A stretch of 64,000 nt of DNA from JAJYVT01 sp035534455 (lineage in GTDB: Bacteria > Actinomycetota > Acidimicrobiia > Acidimicrobiales > RAAP-2): NCBI GenBank assembly GCA_035534455.1, contig DATLRV010000055.1, forward strand, positions 20,415 through 84,414, in the 5' to 3' direction. Positions 12,222 to 20,636 of the stretch are shown piece after piece. The first letter of the stretch is position 1. The number at the start of each line of letters is the position of its first letter. The translations under genes were made by a program, and so were the position numbers. The notes beneath the pieces were generated by a model. It was not told the origin of the DNA. It searched no databases and saw only the letters and a list, made by a program, of their open reading frames with translations.

Positions 12222-13504
12222 CGGAGCGCCTCCCCGTCCACCACGACCGCGTCCCCGGCCACGATCGTGTGCCGGTTCCGGCCGGTGAACGTCCATCCCG
12301 CGTACGGCGTGTTGCGGCTGCGGCTGGCGAGCCGCGCCGGGGTGACGGTCCACTTGTCGGCGGGGTCGATCACACAGAGGTTCGCAGCGGCACCCTCGGC
12401 GACCGGACCCCCGTGGCGCGGCGAGAGCCCGGCGATGGCCGCCGGTTTCCAGCTGAGGCAGGCGAGCGCGACGTCGAGCTCGACGGCGCTGAGCGCGACC
12501 GCAAGGGCGGTCTCGAGCCCGAGCATCCCGGGCGGCGCCTCGTCGAAGGCCAGGTCCTTCGCCTCGGGGGCGTGCGGCGCGTGGTCGGTCGCGACTGCGT
12601 CGATGGTGCCGTCGGCAAGCCCCGCGCGAAGCGCGGTGACGTCGGCCTCCGTGCGAAGGGGGGGGTTCACCTTGAACACCGGGTCGTACCCGGCGCATGC
12701 CGCGTCGGTCAGGACGAGGTGGTGCGGCGTCACCTCCGCGCTGACGTCGAGGCCCTCGGCCTTGGCCTGGCGCACGAGCTCGACGGACCCCGCCGTCGAC
12801 ACGTGCAGGAAGTGGAGCCGGCCACGGGTGAGGCGGGCGAGCGCGACGTCGCGAGCGACCATCGCCTCCTCTGCCGCCGCCGGGATGCCCGGAAGCCCGA
12901 GACGGCTCGACCAGGCGCCTTCGTGCATCGCTCCCGCGGCCGCGAGCCTGGCGTCCTCGCAGTGCTGGGCGACCGTCACGCCGAGGTCCCGGGCATAGTC
13001 GAGCGCGCGACGCAGCACCGCGCCGTCCTGGACGCCTGCGCCGTCGTCGGTGAAGAGCCGGACGCCGAGCGCCGCCAGCTCGCCCATCGGCGCCAGCCGC
13101 TCCCCCGCCCGGCCGACCGTGAGCGCGCCGGCGACCGCCACCTCCACCGGCGCGCAGGCCCCGAGCGCGAGCACCTCCTTGGCGACTGCCGCCGAGTCGA
13201 CGGGCGGCTCGGTGTCGGGCATGGCCACGAGCGCCGTGTACCCGCCGAGCGCCGCTGCGCGAGCGCCGGACTCCACCGTCTCGGCCTCCTCTCTGCCCGG
13301 CTGACGGAGGTGGGCGTGGAGGTCGACGAGCCCGGGCGCGACGACGCAGCCCGCCGCGTCGAGGACCGTGGCCCCGCAGGGCGCCTCGTTCGCCGCGCCC
13401 GCGCCGACCGCGGTGACGACGCCGTCGACGATCACGACGTCGGCGCGGCGCCGGCCGCCGGCGTCGACCACCTCGCCCCCGCGCAGCACCAGGGCGCGGC
13501 TCAC
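12218..13504 (-). CDS. pyrC: dihydroorotase
   Basis: Cyclises carbamoyl aspartate to dihydroorotate. The 428-residue amidohydrolase has the metal-binding DLHAHLRQPG near residue 60, histidines in AQHCED and HFLHVST, and DHAPH near 310. Length and motifs match the type I, PyrC-like dihydroorotase common in Gram-positives. The GTG start overlaps the pyrB stop by four bases (GTGA). Confidence 0.97.
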   Translation of the reverse strand: MSRALVLRGGEVVDAGGRRRADVVIVDGVVTAVGAGAANEAPCGATVLDAAGCVVAPGLVDLHAHLRQPGREEAETVESGARAAALGGYTALVAMPDTEPPVDSAAVAKEVLALGACAPVEVAVAGALTVGRAGERLAPMGELAALGVRLFTDDGAGVQDGAVLRRALDYARDLGVTVAQHCEDARLAAAGAMHEGAWSSRLGLPGIPAAAEEAMVARDVALARLTRGRLHFLHVSTAGSVELVRQAKAEGLDVSAEVTPHHLVLTDAACAGYDPVFKVNPPLRTEADVTALRAGLADGTIDAVATDHAPHAPEAKDLAFDEAPPGMLGLETALAVALSAVELDVALACLSWKPAAIAGLSPRHGGPVAEGAAANLCVIDPADKWTVTPARLASRSRNTPYAGWTFTGRNRHTIVAGDAVVVDGEALR

Positions 13505-14415
13505 CTCGCCCCCCCGAGGAGGAGGAAGAGGACGGCCATCCGGACGGCCACGCCGTTGGTCACCTGTCGGGTGACCAACGTCTGGGGCAGCTCCGCGACC
13601 TCGCTGGCGATCTCGACGCCGCGGATCATCGGACCCGGGTGGGTGACCACCGCATCGGGCCCGAGCCGCTCGGCGCGGCGCGCGGTCAGCCCGAAGCGCG
13701 AGGTGTACTCGCGCAGGCTCGGGACGAACGCCCCGCTCCCGCGCTCGGCCTGCAGCCGCAGCAACGAGACGACGTCGGCCGACGGCAGGACCGCGTCGAG
13801 GTCGTCGGTCACCTCGACCGGCCACCCCTCGAGCGAGGGGGGCAGGAGGCTCCCGGGAGCGACCAGCGTCACCTTCGCCCCGAGCGCGCCGTACGCGAGC
13901 ACCTGGGAACGGGCGACGCGGCTGTGGCGGATGTCCCCCACCACGATGACGCGGAGGCCCTCGATGTCCCCGCGAGCCTGGCGCACCGTGAAGCAGTCCA
14001 ACAGGGCCTGGGTCGGGTGCTCGTGCCACCCGTCGCCGCCGTTCACCACCTTGCAGTGCTTCACCCAGCGGCTCACCTGGACCGGCACGCCCGCCGACGA
14101 GTGGCGCACGACGAGCGCGTCCATCCCCATCGCCTCGACCGTCTCGATCGTGTCGCGGACGGACTCCCCCTTCTTGACCGAGGAGGCCGCCGCAGAGAAG
14201 GAGAGCACGTCGGCGGACAGGCGCTTGGCCGCAGTCTCGAACGAGAGCCGCGTGCGGGTGGAGTCCTCGAAGAAGAGCGTCGCGATCGCCTTGCCCCGCA
14301 AAGTCGGGACCTTCGGGATCGGCCGCGACCCGACCTCGGCGAACGCGTCGGCGACCCGAAGGACCTCCTCGATCCCTTCGCGCCCGAGGTCGGAGACCGA
14401 CAGCAGGTGTGTCAC
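13501..14415 (-). CDS. pyrB: aspartate carbamoyltransferase, catalytic subunit
   Basis: Condenses carbamoyl phosphate and aspartate. The 304-residue product has the carbamoyl phosphate-binding STRTRLSFETA near residue 53 and HPTQALLD near 132. No pyrI regulatory subunit is present nearby, consistent with control by PyrR. The GTG start forms a GTGA overlap with pyrR. Confidence 0.97.
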   Translation of the reverse strand: MTHLLSVSDLGREGIEEVLRVADAFAEVGSRPIPKVPTLRGKAIATLFFEDSTRTRLSFETAAKRLSADVLSFSAAASSVKKGESVRDTIETVEAMGMDALVVRHSSAGVPVQVSRWVKHCKVVNGGDGWHEHPTQALLDCFTVRQARGDIEGLRVIVVGDIRHSRVARSQVLAYGALGAKVTLVAPGSLLPPSLEGWPVEVTDDLDAVLPSADVVSLLRLQAERGSGAFVPSLREYTSRFGLTARRAERLGPDAVVTHPGPMIRGVEIASEVAELPQTLVTRQVTNGVAVRMAVLFLLLGGAR

Positions 14416-14969
14416 TCGAGGACGCCGATCACGACCCCGTCCTCGGACACGTCCACCATCTCGTCGCGCCGCGTGGGCAGGTTCTTCCCGACGTAGTCGG
14501 GCCGGATCGGGAGCTCCCGGTGCCCGCGGTCGACCATGACCGCGAGCTGCACCGCGCGGGCGCGACCGAAGTCGCTCAACGCGTGCAGCGCGGCGCGCAC
14601 CGTGCGCCCGGTGAACAAGACGTCGTCGACGAGGACCACGACGGCACCGGTGAGGTCCTTGGGGACGTCGGTCGCCGCTTCCGGCAGCACCGGGCGCAAC
14701 CCGATGTCGTCCCGGTAGAAGGCGACGTCGAGGGTACCCACGGGAACGGCGGCGCCCTCGGCGTCGCCGAGGGCGCCGGCCATGCGGTGGGCCAGCGGGA
14801 CGCCGCCGGTCTGCAAGCCGATGAGGACGACGTCGTCGAGGCCGCCGTTCCGCTCCGCGACCTCGTGCGCCATGCGGACGAGGGCGCGGCTGACGTCAGC
14901 GGCCGAGAGAACCTGGGACCGGGGAACGAACGTGCCGCCGCGGGTATGACTGCGCTCGCGCTCGGCCAC
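14412..14969 (-). CDS. pyrR: bifunctional pyr operon regulator PyrR / uracil phosphoribosyltransferase
   Basis: UMP-sensing RNA-binding regulator that may also have weak uracil phosphoribosyltransferase activity. The 185-residue product has the PRPP-binding motif VVLVDDVLFTGRT near residue 110 and the PyrR-typical VGTLDVAFYRDDIG. The GTG at 14969 has a strong GGGAGGAG ribosome binding site. A PyrR-binding-loop-like sequence lies just upstream, so it probably represses its own translation and that of the coupled genes pyrB to pyrF. Confidence 0.95.
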   Translation of the reverse strand: MAERERSHTRGGTFVPRSQVLSAADVSRALVRMAHEVAERNGGLDDVVLIGLQTGGVPLAHRMAGALGDAEGAAVPVGTLDVAFYRDDIGLRPVLPEAATDVPKDLTGAVVVLVDDVLFTGRTVRAALHALSDFGRARAVQLAVMVDRGHRELPIRPDYVGKNLPTRRDEMVDVSEDGVVIGVLE

Positions 14970-14980
14970 TGCTCCTCCCG

Positions 14981-15004
14981 TCCCGTACGGGCCTCACAGG
15001 ACCC
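14981..15004 (-). promoter_or_regulatory. putative PyrR-binding RNA loop before pyrR
   Basis: The minus-strand transcript here contains GGUCCUGUGAGGCCCG followed by UACGGGAC. The core UCCNGNGAGGC agrees with the consensus loop bound by PyrR in Gram-positive bacteria. GUCC can pair with GGAC, and CCC with GGG around a GUAC tip. The element ends immediately before the pyrR ribosome binding site, so binding would block translation, as described for mycobacterial PyrR. It lies in the only clear gap (56 bases) between nusB and pyrF. Confidence 0.55.
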
Positions 15005-15025
15005 GCTTCACGGTCGGCGAGCACC

Positions 15026-15424
15026 TTAGCGCAGCCGATCGGCGATCGTGCTCAGGATCCCGTTCACGAACGCGCCCGACTCCTCGGTCGAGTAGGTCTT
15101 GGCGAGCTCCACGGCTTCGTCGAGGACCACGGCCGTCGGCGGCCCGCCCGGTTCGAGGAGCTCGGCGACCGCCATGCGCAGGACGATCCTGTCCACGACC
15201 GCCATCCGCTCGAGCGGCCACCCGACGGAGGCGTCCGCCACGAGCGCGTTCGCCCGGTCCCCGTGGCGCTCGACGGCGGCGACGAGGTCCGCCGTGAACC
15301 GGTCCGTGGGGACCGACAGCGCGCCGAGCACGGCCGCCGGGGTCTCCCCTTTCATCTCTGCCTCGTAGAGCAGGCCCAGGGCGCGCTCGCGCGACTGGTG
15401 GCGCGTCGGCTCGTCCGCTGGCAC
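15026..15424 (-). CDS. nusB: transcription antitermination factor NusB
   Basis: RNA-binding factor of the rRNA antitermination complex. The 132-residue all-helical product starts with the typical RNA-binding arginine motif (RHQSRERALGLLYEAEM) and contains ERMAVVDRIVLRMAVAELL and the C-terminal FVNGILSTIADRLR. The GTG start lies 20 bases after efp. The efp-nusB-pyrR order is common in Actinomycetota. Confidence 0.95.
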   Translation of the reverse strand: MPADEPTRHQSRERALGLLYEAEMKGETPAAVLGALSVPTDRFTADLVAAVERHGDRANALVADASVGWPLERMAVVDRIVLRMAVAELLEPGGPPTAVVLDEAVELAKTYSTEESGAFVNGILSTIADRLR

Positions 15425-15444
15425 CTTGGTCCTCGTCGCCGGGC

Positions 15445-16005
15445 TCAGGCCCGGGTCAGGTACTCCCCCGTGCGGGTGTCCACCCGGATCGACTCGCCCG
15501 GGTTCACGAACAACGGCACCTGCACGACGAGCCCGGTCTCCAAGGTCGCGGGCTTGCGCGCCCCGGAGACCCGGTCGCCCTGGAGCCCCGGCTCGGTCTC
15601 GGCCACCGCGAGCTCCACCGCCGCGGGCAGGTCGACCCCGATGATCTCGGCGCCGTGCATCTGGAGGTAGACGGCGTCGCCCTCCTTCAGGTAGTTGGCG
15701 GCGTCGCCGAGGGTCGCCCGGGGCACCTGCAGCTGCTCGTAGCTGGTCGAGTCCATGAAGACGTAGTCGTCGCCGTCGCGATAGAGGAACTGCATCTCCC
15801 GCTTGTCGATGATCGCCTGCTCGAGCTTCTCGTCGGCACGGTAGGTCTTGTCCACGACGGCGCCGGTCCGGACGTTCTTCAGCTTCGTGCGGACGAAGGC
15901 CCCGCCCTTCCCCGGCTTCACGTGCTGGAATTCGACGATGCTGAACAGCCCTTCGGGAAGATCCAGCGTCATGCCGTTCTTCAGATCGTTGGTGGAGACG
16001 GGCAT
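15445..16005 (-). CDS. efp: translation elongation factor P
   Basis: Relieves ribosome stalling at polyproline. The 186-residue product has the three expected barrels: an N-terminal KOW-like domain with FQHVKPGKGGAFVRTKLKN (the loop with the functional Lys near residue 34), a middle domain, and the C-terminal GDRVSGARKPATLETG...VDTRTGEYLTR. The ATG at 16005 has a GAGAGGA ribosome binding site. It lies 68 bases after pepQ. Confidence 0.97.
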   Translation of the reverse strand: MPVSTNDLKNGMTLDLPEGLFSIVEFQHVKPGKGGAFVRTKLKNVRTGAVVDKTYRADEKLEQAIIDKREMQFLYRDGDDYVFMDSTSYEQLQVPRATLGDAANYLKEGDAVYLQMHGAEIIGVDLPAAVELAVAETEPGLQGDRVSGARKPATLETGLVVQVPLFVNPGESIRVDTRTGEYLTRA

Positions 16006-16073
16006 CGGTCCTCTCGGTGCGCTCTCGAGGGTGGTTGCTGGTGGCGGTGGTCGGTGGCCCGGGACCCTCGCGC

Positions 16074-17225
16074 CTACGCCGCGACGTCCTTCGGGAAGTT
16101 GGTGAGGGCCTGGCTCCCGGTCTCGGTCACGACAAGGGTGTCCTCGATGCGGACGCCGCCGGTGCCCGGGAGGTAGACCCCCGGCTCCACCGTGACGACC
16201 ATGGCCCTCGCCAGGGTAGCAGCGCCGAGGGCGCTGACCGCCGGGGCCTCGTGAATGTCGAGTCCCACGCCGTGGCCGGTGCCGTGCTCGAAGCGGTCCG
16301 CCCATCCCGCCGCGGAGATGACGGTGCGGCAGACGTCGTCGACGTCGCAGCACTCGACGCCGGGTGCCACGGCCGCGACGCCGCGGGCCTGGGCCTCGCG
16401 CACGACCTCGAAGACCCTCGCCAGCTCGCCCGTCGGCTCGCCCCCCACGACGAACGTCCGGGTCATGTCCGAGCGGTACCCCTCGAACAGCGCGCCGAAG
16501 TCCACCACGACGGGTTCTCCGTGCCCGATCGCACGCCCCGTGGGCCGGTGGTGCGGCTTGGCCGAGTTGGGCCCCGACGCCACGATGGTCTCGAAGGCGC
16601 TGGCCTCTGCGCCGCCCCCGCGCATCGCGGTGTCGAGCGCCAGGGCGAACTCCTCTTCGGTGAGGCCGTCCGAGAGCAACGGAAGGGTCTCGTGCAGCGC
16701 GGCGTCGGCGATGGCCGCCGCCCGTCCCATCCGGTCGATCTCCCCGTCGTCCTTCACCTCGCGCAGCGCTTCGACCACCCCGCTCGTCGGGTGCACCTCG
16801 CCGAGGAGCTCCCCCCACCGCCGACTGTCGCTCCAGCACACGTGGTCCGCCTCGAGGCCGACACGCGACCTCGCGCCCACGAAGGACCTCACGGCGTCGC
16901 GCTGCGCAGCGAGGGCGCCCACGGAGAGCTCGACACTGGTGCCGGCGCGCACGACCTGTTCGGCGGACTGGGTGCGGTACCGGCCGTCGGTGGTGAGGAG
17001 CGCTCCCGCCGGCGTCACCGCCAACAGCCCCGCCGACCCGGTGAAGCCGGTGAGGTACCGCACATTGGCCAGGTTGGAGACCACCAACGCGTCGACGCCG
17101 GCGCCCTCGAGCCGCGCGCGGAGCCGGTCGAGGCGGGGAGCCACCTCCAGAGCCCGCAAGGCCTGCGGGGCGTTCGGTGCCTGCGGGGCGTTCGGTGCCT
17201 GCGGGGCGTTCGTGCGGGTCGTCAT
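16074..17225 (-). CDS. pepQ: M24 family Xaa-Pro aminopeptidase
   Basis: Metallopeptidase expected to cleave X-Pro bonds. It has 383 residues, with a creatinase-like N-domain (about 25-150) and an M24 catalytic domain. Metal ligands are visible as VVDFGALFEGYRSDMTRTF (two Asp), HGTGHGVGLDIHE (His), VTVEPGVY (Glu) and RIEDT (Glu). The ATG at 17225 has a GAGGAG ribosome binding site and overlaps aroQ as ATGA. The N-terminus carries an odd tandem repeat of NAPQAP. Location next to efp is conserved in many Gram-positives. The symbol is by family only. Confidence 0.92.
   Translation of the reverse strand: MTTRTNAPQAPNAPQAPNAPQALRALEVAPRLDRLRARLEGAGVDALVVSNLANVRYLTGFTGSAGLLAVTPAGALLTTDGRYRTQSAEQVVRAGTSVELSVGALAAQRDAVRSFVGARSRVGLEADHVCWSDSRRWGELLGEVHPTSGVVEALREVKDDGEIDRMGRAAAIADAALHETLPLLSDGLTEEEFALALDTAMRGGGAEASAFETIVASGPNSAKPHHRPTGRAIGHGEPVVVDFGALFEGYRSDMTRTFVVGGEPTGELARVFEVVREAQARGVAAVAPGVECCDVDDVCRTVISAAGWADRFEHGTGHGVGLDIHEAPAVSALGAATLARAMVVTVEPGVYLPGTGGVRIEDTLVVTETGSQALTNFPKDVAA
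17161..17213. repeat. 18-bp tandem repeat in the pepQ 5' end
   Basis: Nearly three identical copies of the plus-strand unit GCCTGCGGGGCGTTCGGT follow one another without interruption. On the coding strand they encode NAPQAP repeats at residues 6-22 of PepQ. The length is a multiple of three, so copy number can change without a frameshift. Confidence 0.9.
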
Positions 17226-17716
17226 CGTTTCTCCTCGTCGGCGCGACGGAGCCCGTCGTCGGGGGTACCGCCACCCCGACCGCCGGCCCCGGCGAGCCGG
17301 ACGGCGGCTTCGATCGCGAGCTCGTAGCCGAGTCCGCCCATTCCCGCCACCAACCCGTCGGCCACAGCCGCCAGCACCGAGGTGTGGCGGAAGGGCTCGC
17401 GTGCCGCCGGGTTCGACAGGTGGAGCTCGATGACCACCCCATCGAACGCGCCGAGCGCGTCGTGCAACGACCAGCTGGTGTGGGTCAGCGCCCCGGCGTT
17501 CACCACGATCGCGTCGGCGCGCGAGCGAGCGCCGTGCACCGCGTCGACGAGGGCGCCCTCGTGGTTGCTCTGGAAGTGGTCGAGCGTCCACCCCAGCGAC
17601 TCGGCGACCGCGGCTGCGCGACGGACGTGGTCGGCGAGCGTGTCGGTGCCGTACACCTCGGGCTCCCGTTCCCCCAACAGGTCGAGGTTCGGGCCGGACA
17701 GGAGCGTCACGTGCAC
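17222..17716 (-). CDS. aroQ: 3-dehydroquinate dehydratase, type II
   Basis: Third shikimate pathway step. The 164-residue product starts VHVTLLSGPNLDLLGEREPEVYG, containing the flexible-loop Arg and catalytic Tyr of type II enzymes, then FQSNHEG, NAGALTHTS and ELHLSNP. Its C-terminal tail (GAGGRGGGTPDDGLRRADEEKR) is longer than usual. GTG at 17716 aligns best with the family; GTG at 17710 would form a GTGA overlap with aroB and is possible. Confidence 0.95.
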   Translation of the reverse strand: MHVTLLSGPNLDLLGEREPEVYGTDTLADHVRRAAAVAESLGWTLDHFQSNHEGALVDAVHGARSRADAIVVNAGALTHTSWSLHDALGAFDGVVIELHLSNPAAREPFRHTSVLAAVADGLVAGMGGLGYELAIEAAVRLAGAGGRGGGTPDDGLRRADEEKR

Positions 17717-18771
17717 GCGAGCTCCTCGATGGCTGCGAGCACGTCCGACGGCGCGACGCCGTGGACGAGCTCGACGCCGTCGGGGCCGTCGAGGACGAAC
17801 GCGAGGTCGTGCGCGGCCTTCTTGTCGCGTGCCATGTACGCCAGCAGCTCCTTCGGGTCGACCGTCTCCAGCCCGGCCGGCAGGCGGTCGGACACGGAGA
17901 AGCGTCGCACCGTCTCGCGGTGGAACGCCACCCGCTCGTCGGAGATGCGGCCGAGACGGCGGGCGAGCAGCGCCGCGAAGACGAGCCCGACCCCGACGGC
18001 CTCCCCGTGGCGTAGGTCGGCGCCCGCGTCGAGCGCCACGGCCTCGAGCGCGTGCGCGAAGGTGTGCCCGTAGTTGAGCAGGACCCGCGGACCACCTTCC
18101 CGCTCGTCCGCCTCGACGTGCGCGGCCTTCCGCGCGACGCTGCGCCCGATCTGTGCATCGAGCGGGAGGTCCGCCAGGCGAGGTTCTCCGAGGAACGTGT
18201 ACTTGGCCAGCTCCCCTCGGCCCGAGGTCCACTCGCGGGCGGGCAGCGTCGCCAGGAGCGCCGTGTCGCAGAGCACGCCCACCGGCTGCCAGAAGGCACC
18301 CATGAGGTTCTTTCCCTCGGGGAGGTCGACGCCCGTCTTCCCCCCGATCGCTGCGTCCACCTGCGCGAGCAGGGTGGTCGCGACCGTGCAATACGCGGTG
18401 CCGCGGTGGTAGCAGGCCGCGGCGAAGCCCGCGAGGTCCGTCACCACGCCGCCGCCGACCGCTACCACGACGTCGGCGCGCGAGAGCCCCGTGCTCGCGA
18501 ACTCCCTGCAGAGCCGCTCGACGTTGGCGACCGACTTCGCGCGCTCGCCCGCCTCGACCGCGTGCACCTCGAAGGGCAGCCCGGGGTCGATCGTCTCGAA
18601 CCACGAGGTCGCGGCGACCATCTCGTCGGTGACCACCGCGGCGTGCCGTGCTGCGGGCACCTGGCTCGCGACGAGCTCTGCCAGCAGCACCGCCGCGCCG
18701 TCGCCCACGCGCACCTCGTAGACGCGCGACCCCTGCCCTCGGCCCGCGGGGGAGACCTGGACCGTGATCAC
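17707..18771 (-). CDS. aroB: 3-dehydroquinate synthase
   Basis: Second shikimate pathway step, NAD and metal dependent. The 354-residue product has VVAVGGGVVTDLAGFAAACYHRG near residue 105, GGKTGVDLPEGKNLMGAFWQP near 147 and metal ligands in LNYGHTFAHALE and HGEAVGVGL. The GTG start overlaps the aroK stop by four bases (GTGA). Confidence 0.97.
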   Translation of the reverse strand: MITVQVSPAGRGQGSRVYEVRVGDGAAVLLAELVASQVPAARHAAVVTDEMVAATSWFETIDPGLPFEVHAVEAGERAKSVANVERLCREFASTGLSRADVVVAVGGGVVTDLAGFAAACYHRGTAYCTVATTLLAQVDAAIGGKTGVDLPEGKNLMGAFWQPVGVLCDTALLATLPAREWTSGRGELAKYTFLGEPRLADLPLDAQIGRSVARKAAHVEADEREGGPRVLLNYGHTFAHALEAVALDAGADLRHGEAVGVGLVFAALLARRLGRISDERVAFHRETVRRFSVSDRLPAGLETVDPKELLAYMARDKKAAHDLAFVLDGPDGVELVHGVAPSDVLAAIEELACT

Positions 18772-19361
18772 GTCCTCGGCACCGCGTCGCCGGTTGCGCC
18801 GACCGCGTCGAGGACCCGGTCGGCGACCGCGTCGGGGACGAGGTCGTCGACGTCGACCACGAGGTCGGACACTTCGGCATAGACGTCCCGCCGCTCGTGA
18901 TCCAGGCGTGCGAGGGTCCCCGCCGGGTCACCCTCGAGGAGCGGTCGGTGGTCGGGTAGCCCCCCGGGATCTCTCGTCGCCGCGGCCTCGTCCGGGCGGA
19001 CCCGCTCGAAGAGGGTCTCGGGCGTCGCGCGGAGCCACACCACCGTCCCGGCGCGCCGCAGGAGCCGGCGGTTCGCGGGGTCGAGCACGGCGCCGCCGGC
19101 GACGGACACGACCGCCGGACCGTCCTCGGCGAGGGCGGCGGCGAGCGCCTCGCTCTCGACGGGACGGAACGCCTCCTCGCCGCCGGACTCGAAGAGCTCC
19201 TTCACGGTCCGGCCCGTGAACGCCTCGACCTCGGCGTCCGAGTCCACGTAGCGCCAGCCGAGCCGGTCCGCGAGGACGTGGCCCACCGTCGTCTTGCCCG
19301 CGCCCATCATCCCGACGAGGAGCAGCCGGCGTGCGGGAGTCGGCGGCATCGCCGCCGTCAC
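18768..19361 (-). CDS. aroK: shikimate kinase
   Basis: Phosphorylates shikimate. The 197-residue product has the P-loop GMMGAGKTT near residue 15, the shikimate-binding DSDAEVEAFTG near 38, the EEAFRPVESEAL segment, and GGAVLDP. GTG at 19361 forms a GTGA overlap with aroC; ATG at 19349 is a possible internal alternative, four codons downstream. Confidence 0.96.
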   Translation of the reverse strand: MTAAMPPTPARRLLLVGMMGAGKTTVGHVLADRLGWRYVDSDAEVEAFTGRTVKELFESGGEEAFRPVESEALAAALAEDGPAVVSVAGGAVLDPANRRLLRRAGTVVWLRATPETLFERVRPDEAAATRDPGGLPDHRPLLEGDPAGTLARLDHERRDVYAEVSDLVVDVDDLVPDAVADRVLDAVGATGDAVPRT

Positions 19362-20551
19362 ACGGGCTCGGGCGGTGACAGCGTCCGCCCGAGCGAGCCG
19401 AGGTAGCCGTCGCGGTTGCGCAGGAGCTCGGCGACCGAGTCCCCACCAAACTTCCGCAGCGCCTCCCCCGCCAGGACGAGCGCGGTCATGGTCTCGGCGA
19501 CGACGCCCATCGCGGGCACCGACGTCACGTCGGTCCGCTCCTTGAAGCTCACCGTCGACTGCTTGGTCGCCACGTCCACGGTCTCGATGACGGGCCGGCT
19601 CAGCGTCGCGAGCGGCTTCATGGCCGCGCGCAGGACCAGGAGACCCCCGATCGACATGCCGCCCTCGATGCCGCCCGCGCGCGCCGTCGTGCGCGCGTAC
19701 CCGCCCGACGAGGTGGCCGAAGGGTCGAAGTGGATCGCGTCGTGCGCCTCCGAGCCGCGGCGCGCCGCGATCTCCCACCCGTCCCCGATCTCCACCGCCT
19801 TGACGGCCTGGATGCTCATCAGCGCCTGGGCGAGCAGGCCGTCGAGCCGCTGGTCCCACTGGACGTGGGTCCCGAGCCCGACGGGGACCCCGTACACGAG
19901 GACCTCCGCCACGCCACCGAGGGAGTCCCCGTCCTTGGCCGCGGACTTCACCGCCGCCATCATCCGCTCCTCGGCCTCGGGGTCGGCCGTGCGCACCGGC
20001 GACGCGTCGATGCGGGCGAGGTCCTCGGGCATCGGGCGGGTGGCGTCCTTCACCCTCTCGGGCCCGAGCTGGACGACGTGGCTCAGCACCTGGACCCCCA
20101 GCCTGGCGAGCAGCAGCTTCGCAAGCGACCCCGCCGCGACCCGCGCCGCCGTCTCGCGCGCCGAGGCGCGCTCCAACACGTCGCGCGCGTCGTCGAAGCC
20201 GTACTTCAGCATCCCCGCGAGGTCGGCGTGACCCGGGCGTGGCTGGGTGAGCACGCTCGAGGGCGAGCCGGGAGCCGGGGACATCTCCTCCGTCCACTTG
20301 CGCGCCCACTCGGAGTTGGCGATCTCGATCGCGACCGGTGCACCGAGCGTCCTGCCATGGCGGACCCCGCCCAGGATCGTGACCTCGTCCGCCTCGAACC
20401 GCATCCGGGGGCCGCGGCCGAACCCGAGACGCCGGCGGCGGAGCTCCTCGGCGACGTCCTCGACGGTCACCCGGAGGCCCGCGGGCAGGCCGTCGATCAC
20501 CACGACGAGCGCCTTGCCGTGCGACTCTCCGGCAGTCAGAAACCGCAGCAT
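19358..20551 (-). CDS. aroC: chorismate synthase
   Basis: Last shikimate step, forming chorismate with reduced FMN. The 397-residue product begins MLRFLTAGESHGKALV and contains RPGHADLAGMLKYG near residue 108, ASARETAARVAAG near 133 and DPSATSSGGYARTTARAGG near 280. A TAGCGT box lies 6 bases before the ATG, suggesting a leaderless mRNA that starts the long aro-pyr operon. Chorismate also feeds the menaquinone genes further along. Confidence 0.98.
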   Translation of the reverse strand: MLRFLTAGESHGKALVVVIDGLPAGLRVTVEDVAEELRRRRLGFGRGPRMRFEADEVTILGGVRHGRTLGAPVAIEIANSEWARKWTEEMSPAPGSPSSVLTQPRPGHADLAGMLKYGFDDARDVLERASARETAARVAAGSLAKLLLARLGVQVLSHVVQLGPERVKDATRPMPEDLARIDASPVRTADPEAEERMMAAVKSAAKDGDSLGGVAEVLVYGVPVGLGTHVQWDQRLDGLLAQALMSIQAVKAVEIGDGWEIAARRGSEAHDAIHFDPSATSSGGYARTTARAGGIEGGMSIGGLLVLRAAMKPLATLSRPVIETVDVATKQSTVSFKERTDVTSVPAMGVVAETMTALVLAGEALRKFGGDSVAELLRNRDGYLGSLGRTLSPPEPV

Positions 20552-20557
20552 CTCCCC

Positions 20558-20563
20558 ACGCTA
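20558..20563 (-). promoter_or_regulatory. -10 box, leaderless promoter of aroC
   Basis: TAGCGT on the minus strand lies 6 bases before the aroC ATG (20551). This places the predicted transcription start at or next to the start codon. No Shine-Dalgarno sequence is needed or seen beyond the GGGGAG spacer itself. Confidence 0.6.
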
Positions 20564-20636
20564 CCGACCCGCGCGACCCAGGGCTGGCGACCCGGCGCGC
20601 GCGCCGCCGCACTTCGTCGGCGCCGCACCTGGTCGG

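Noticed and set aside
17161..17213. Tandem repeats here and in ftsI (57300-57334) as a CRISPR array
   Set aside because: Units are 12-18 bases, contiguous without spacers and in frame within conserved genes.
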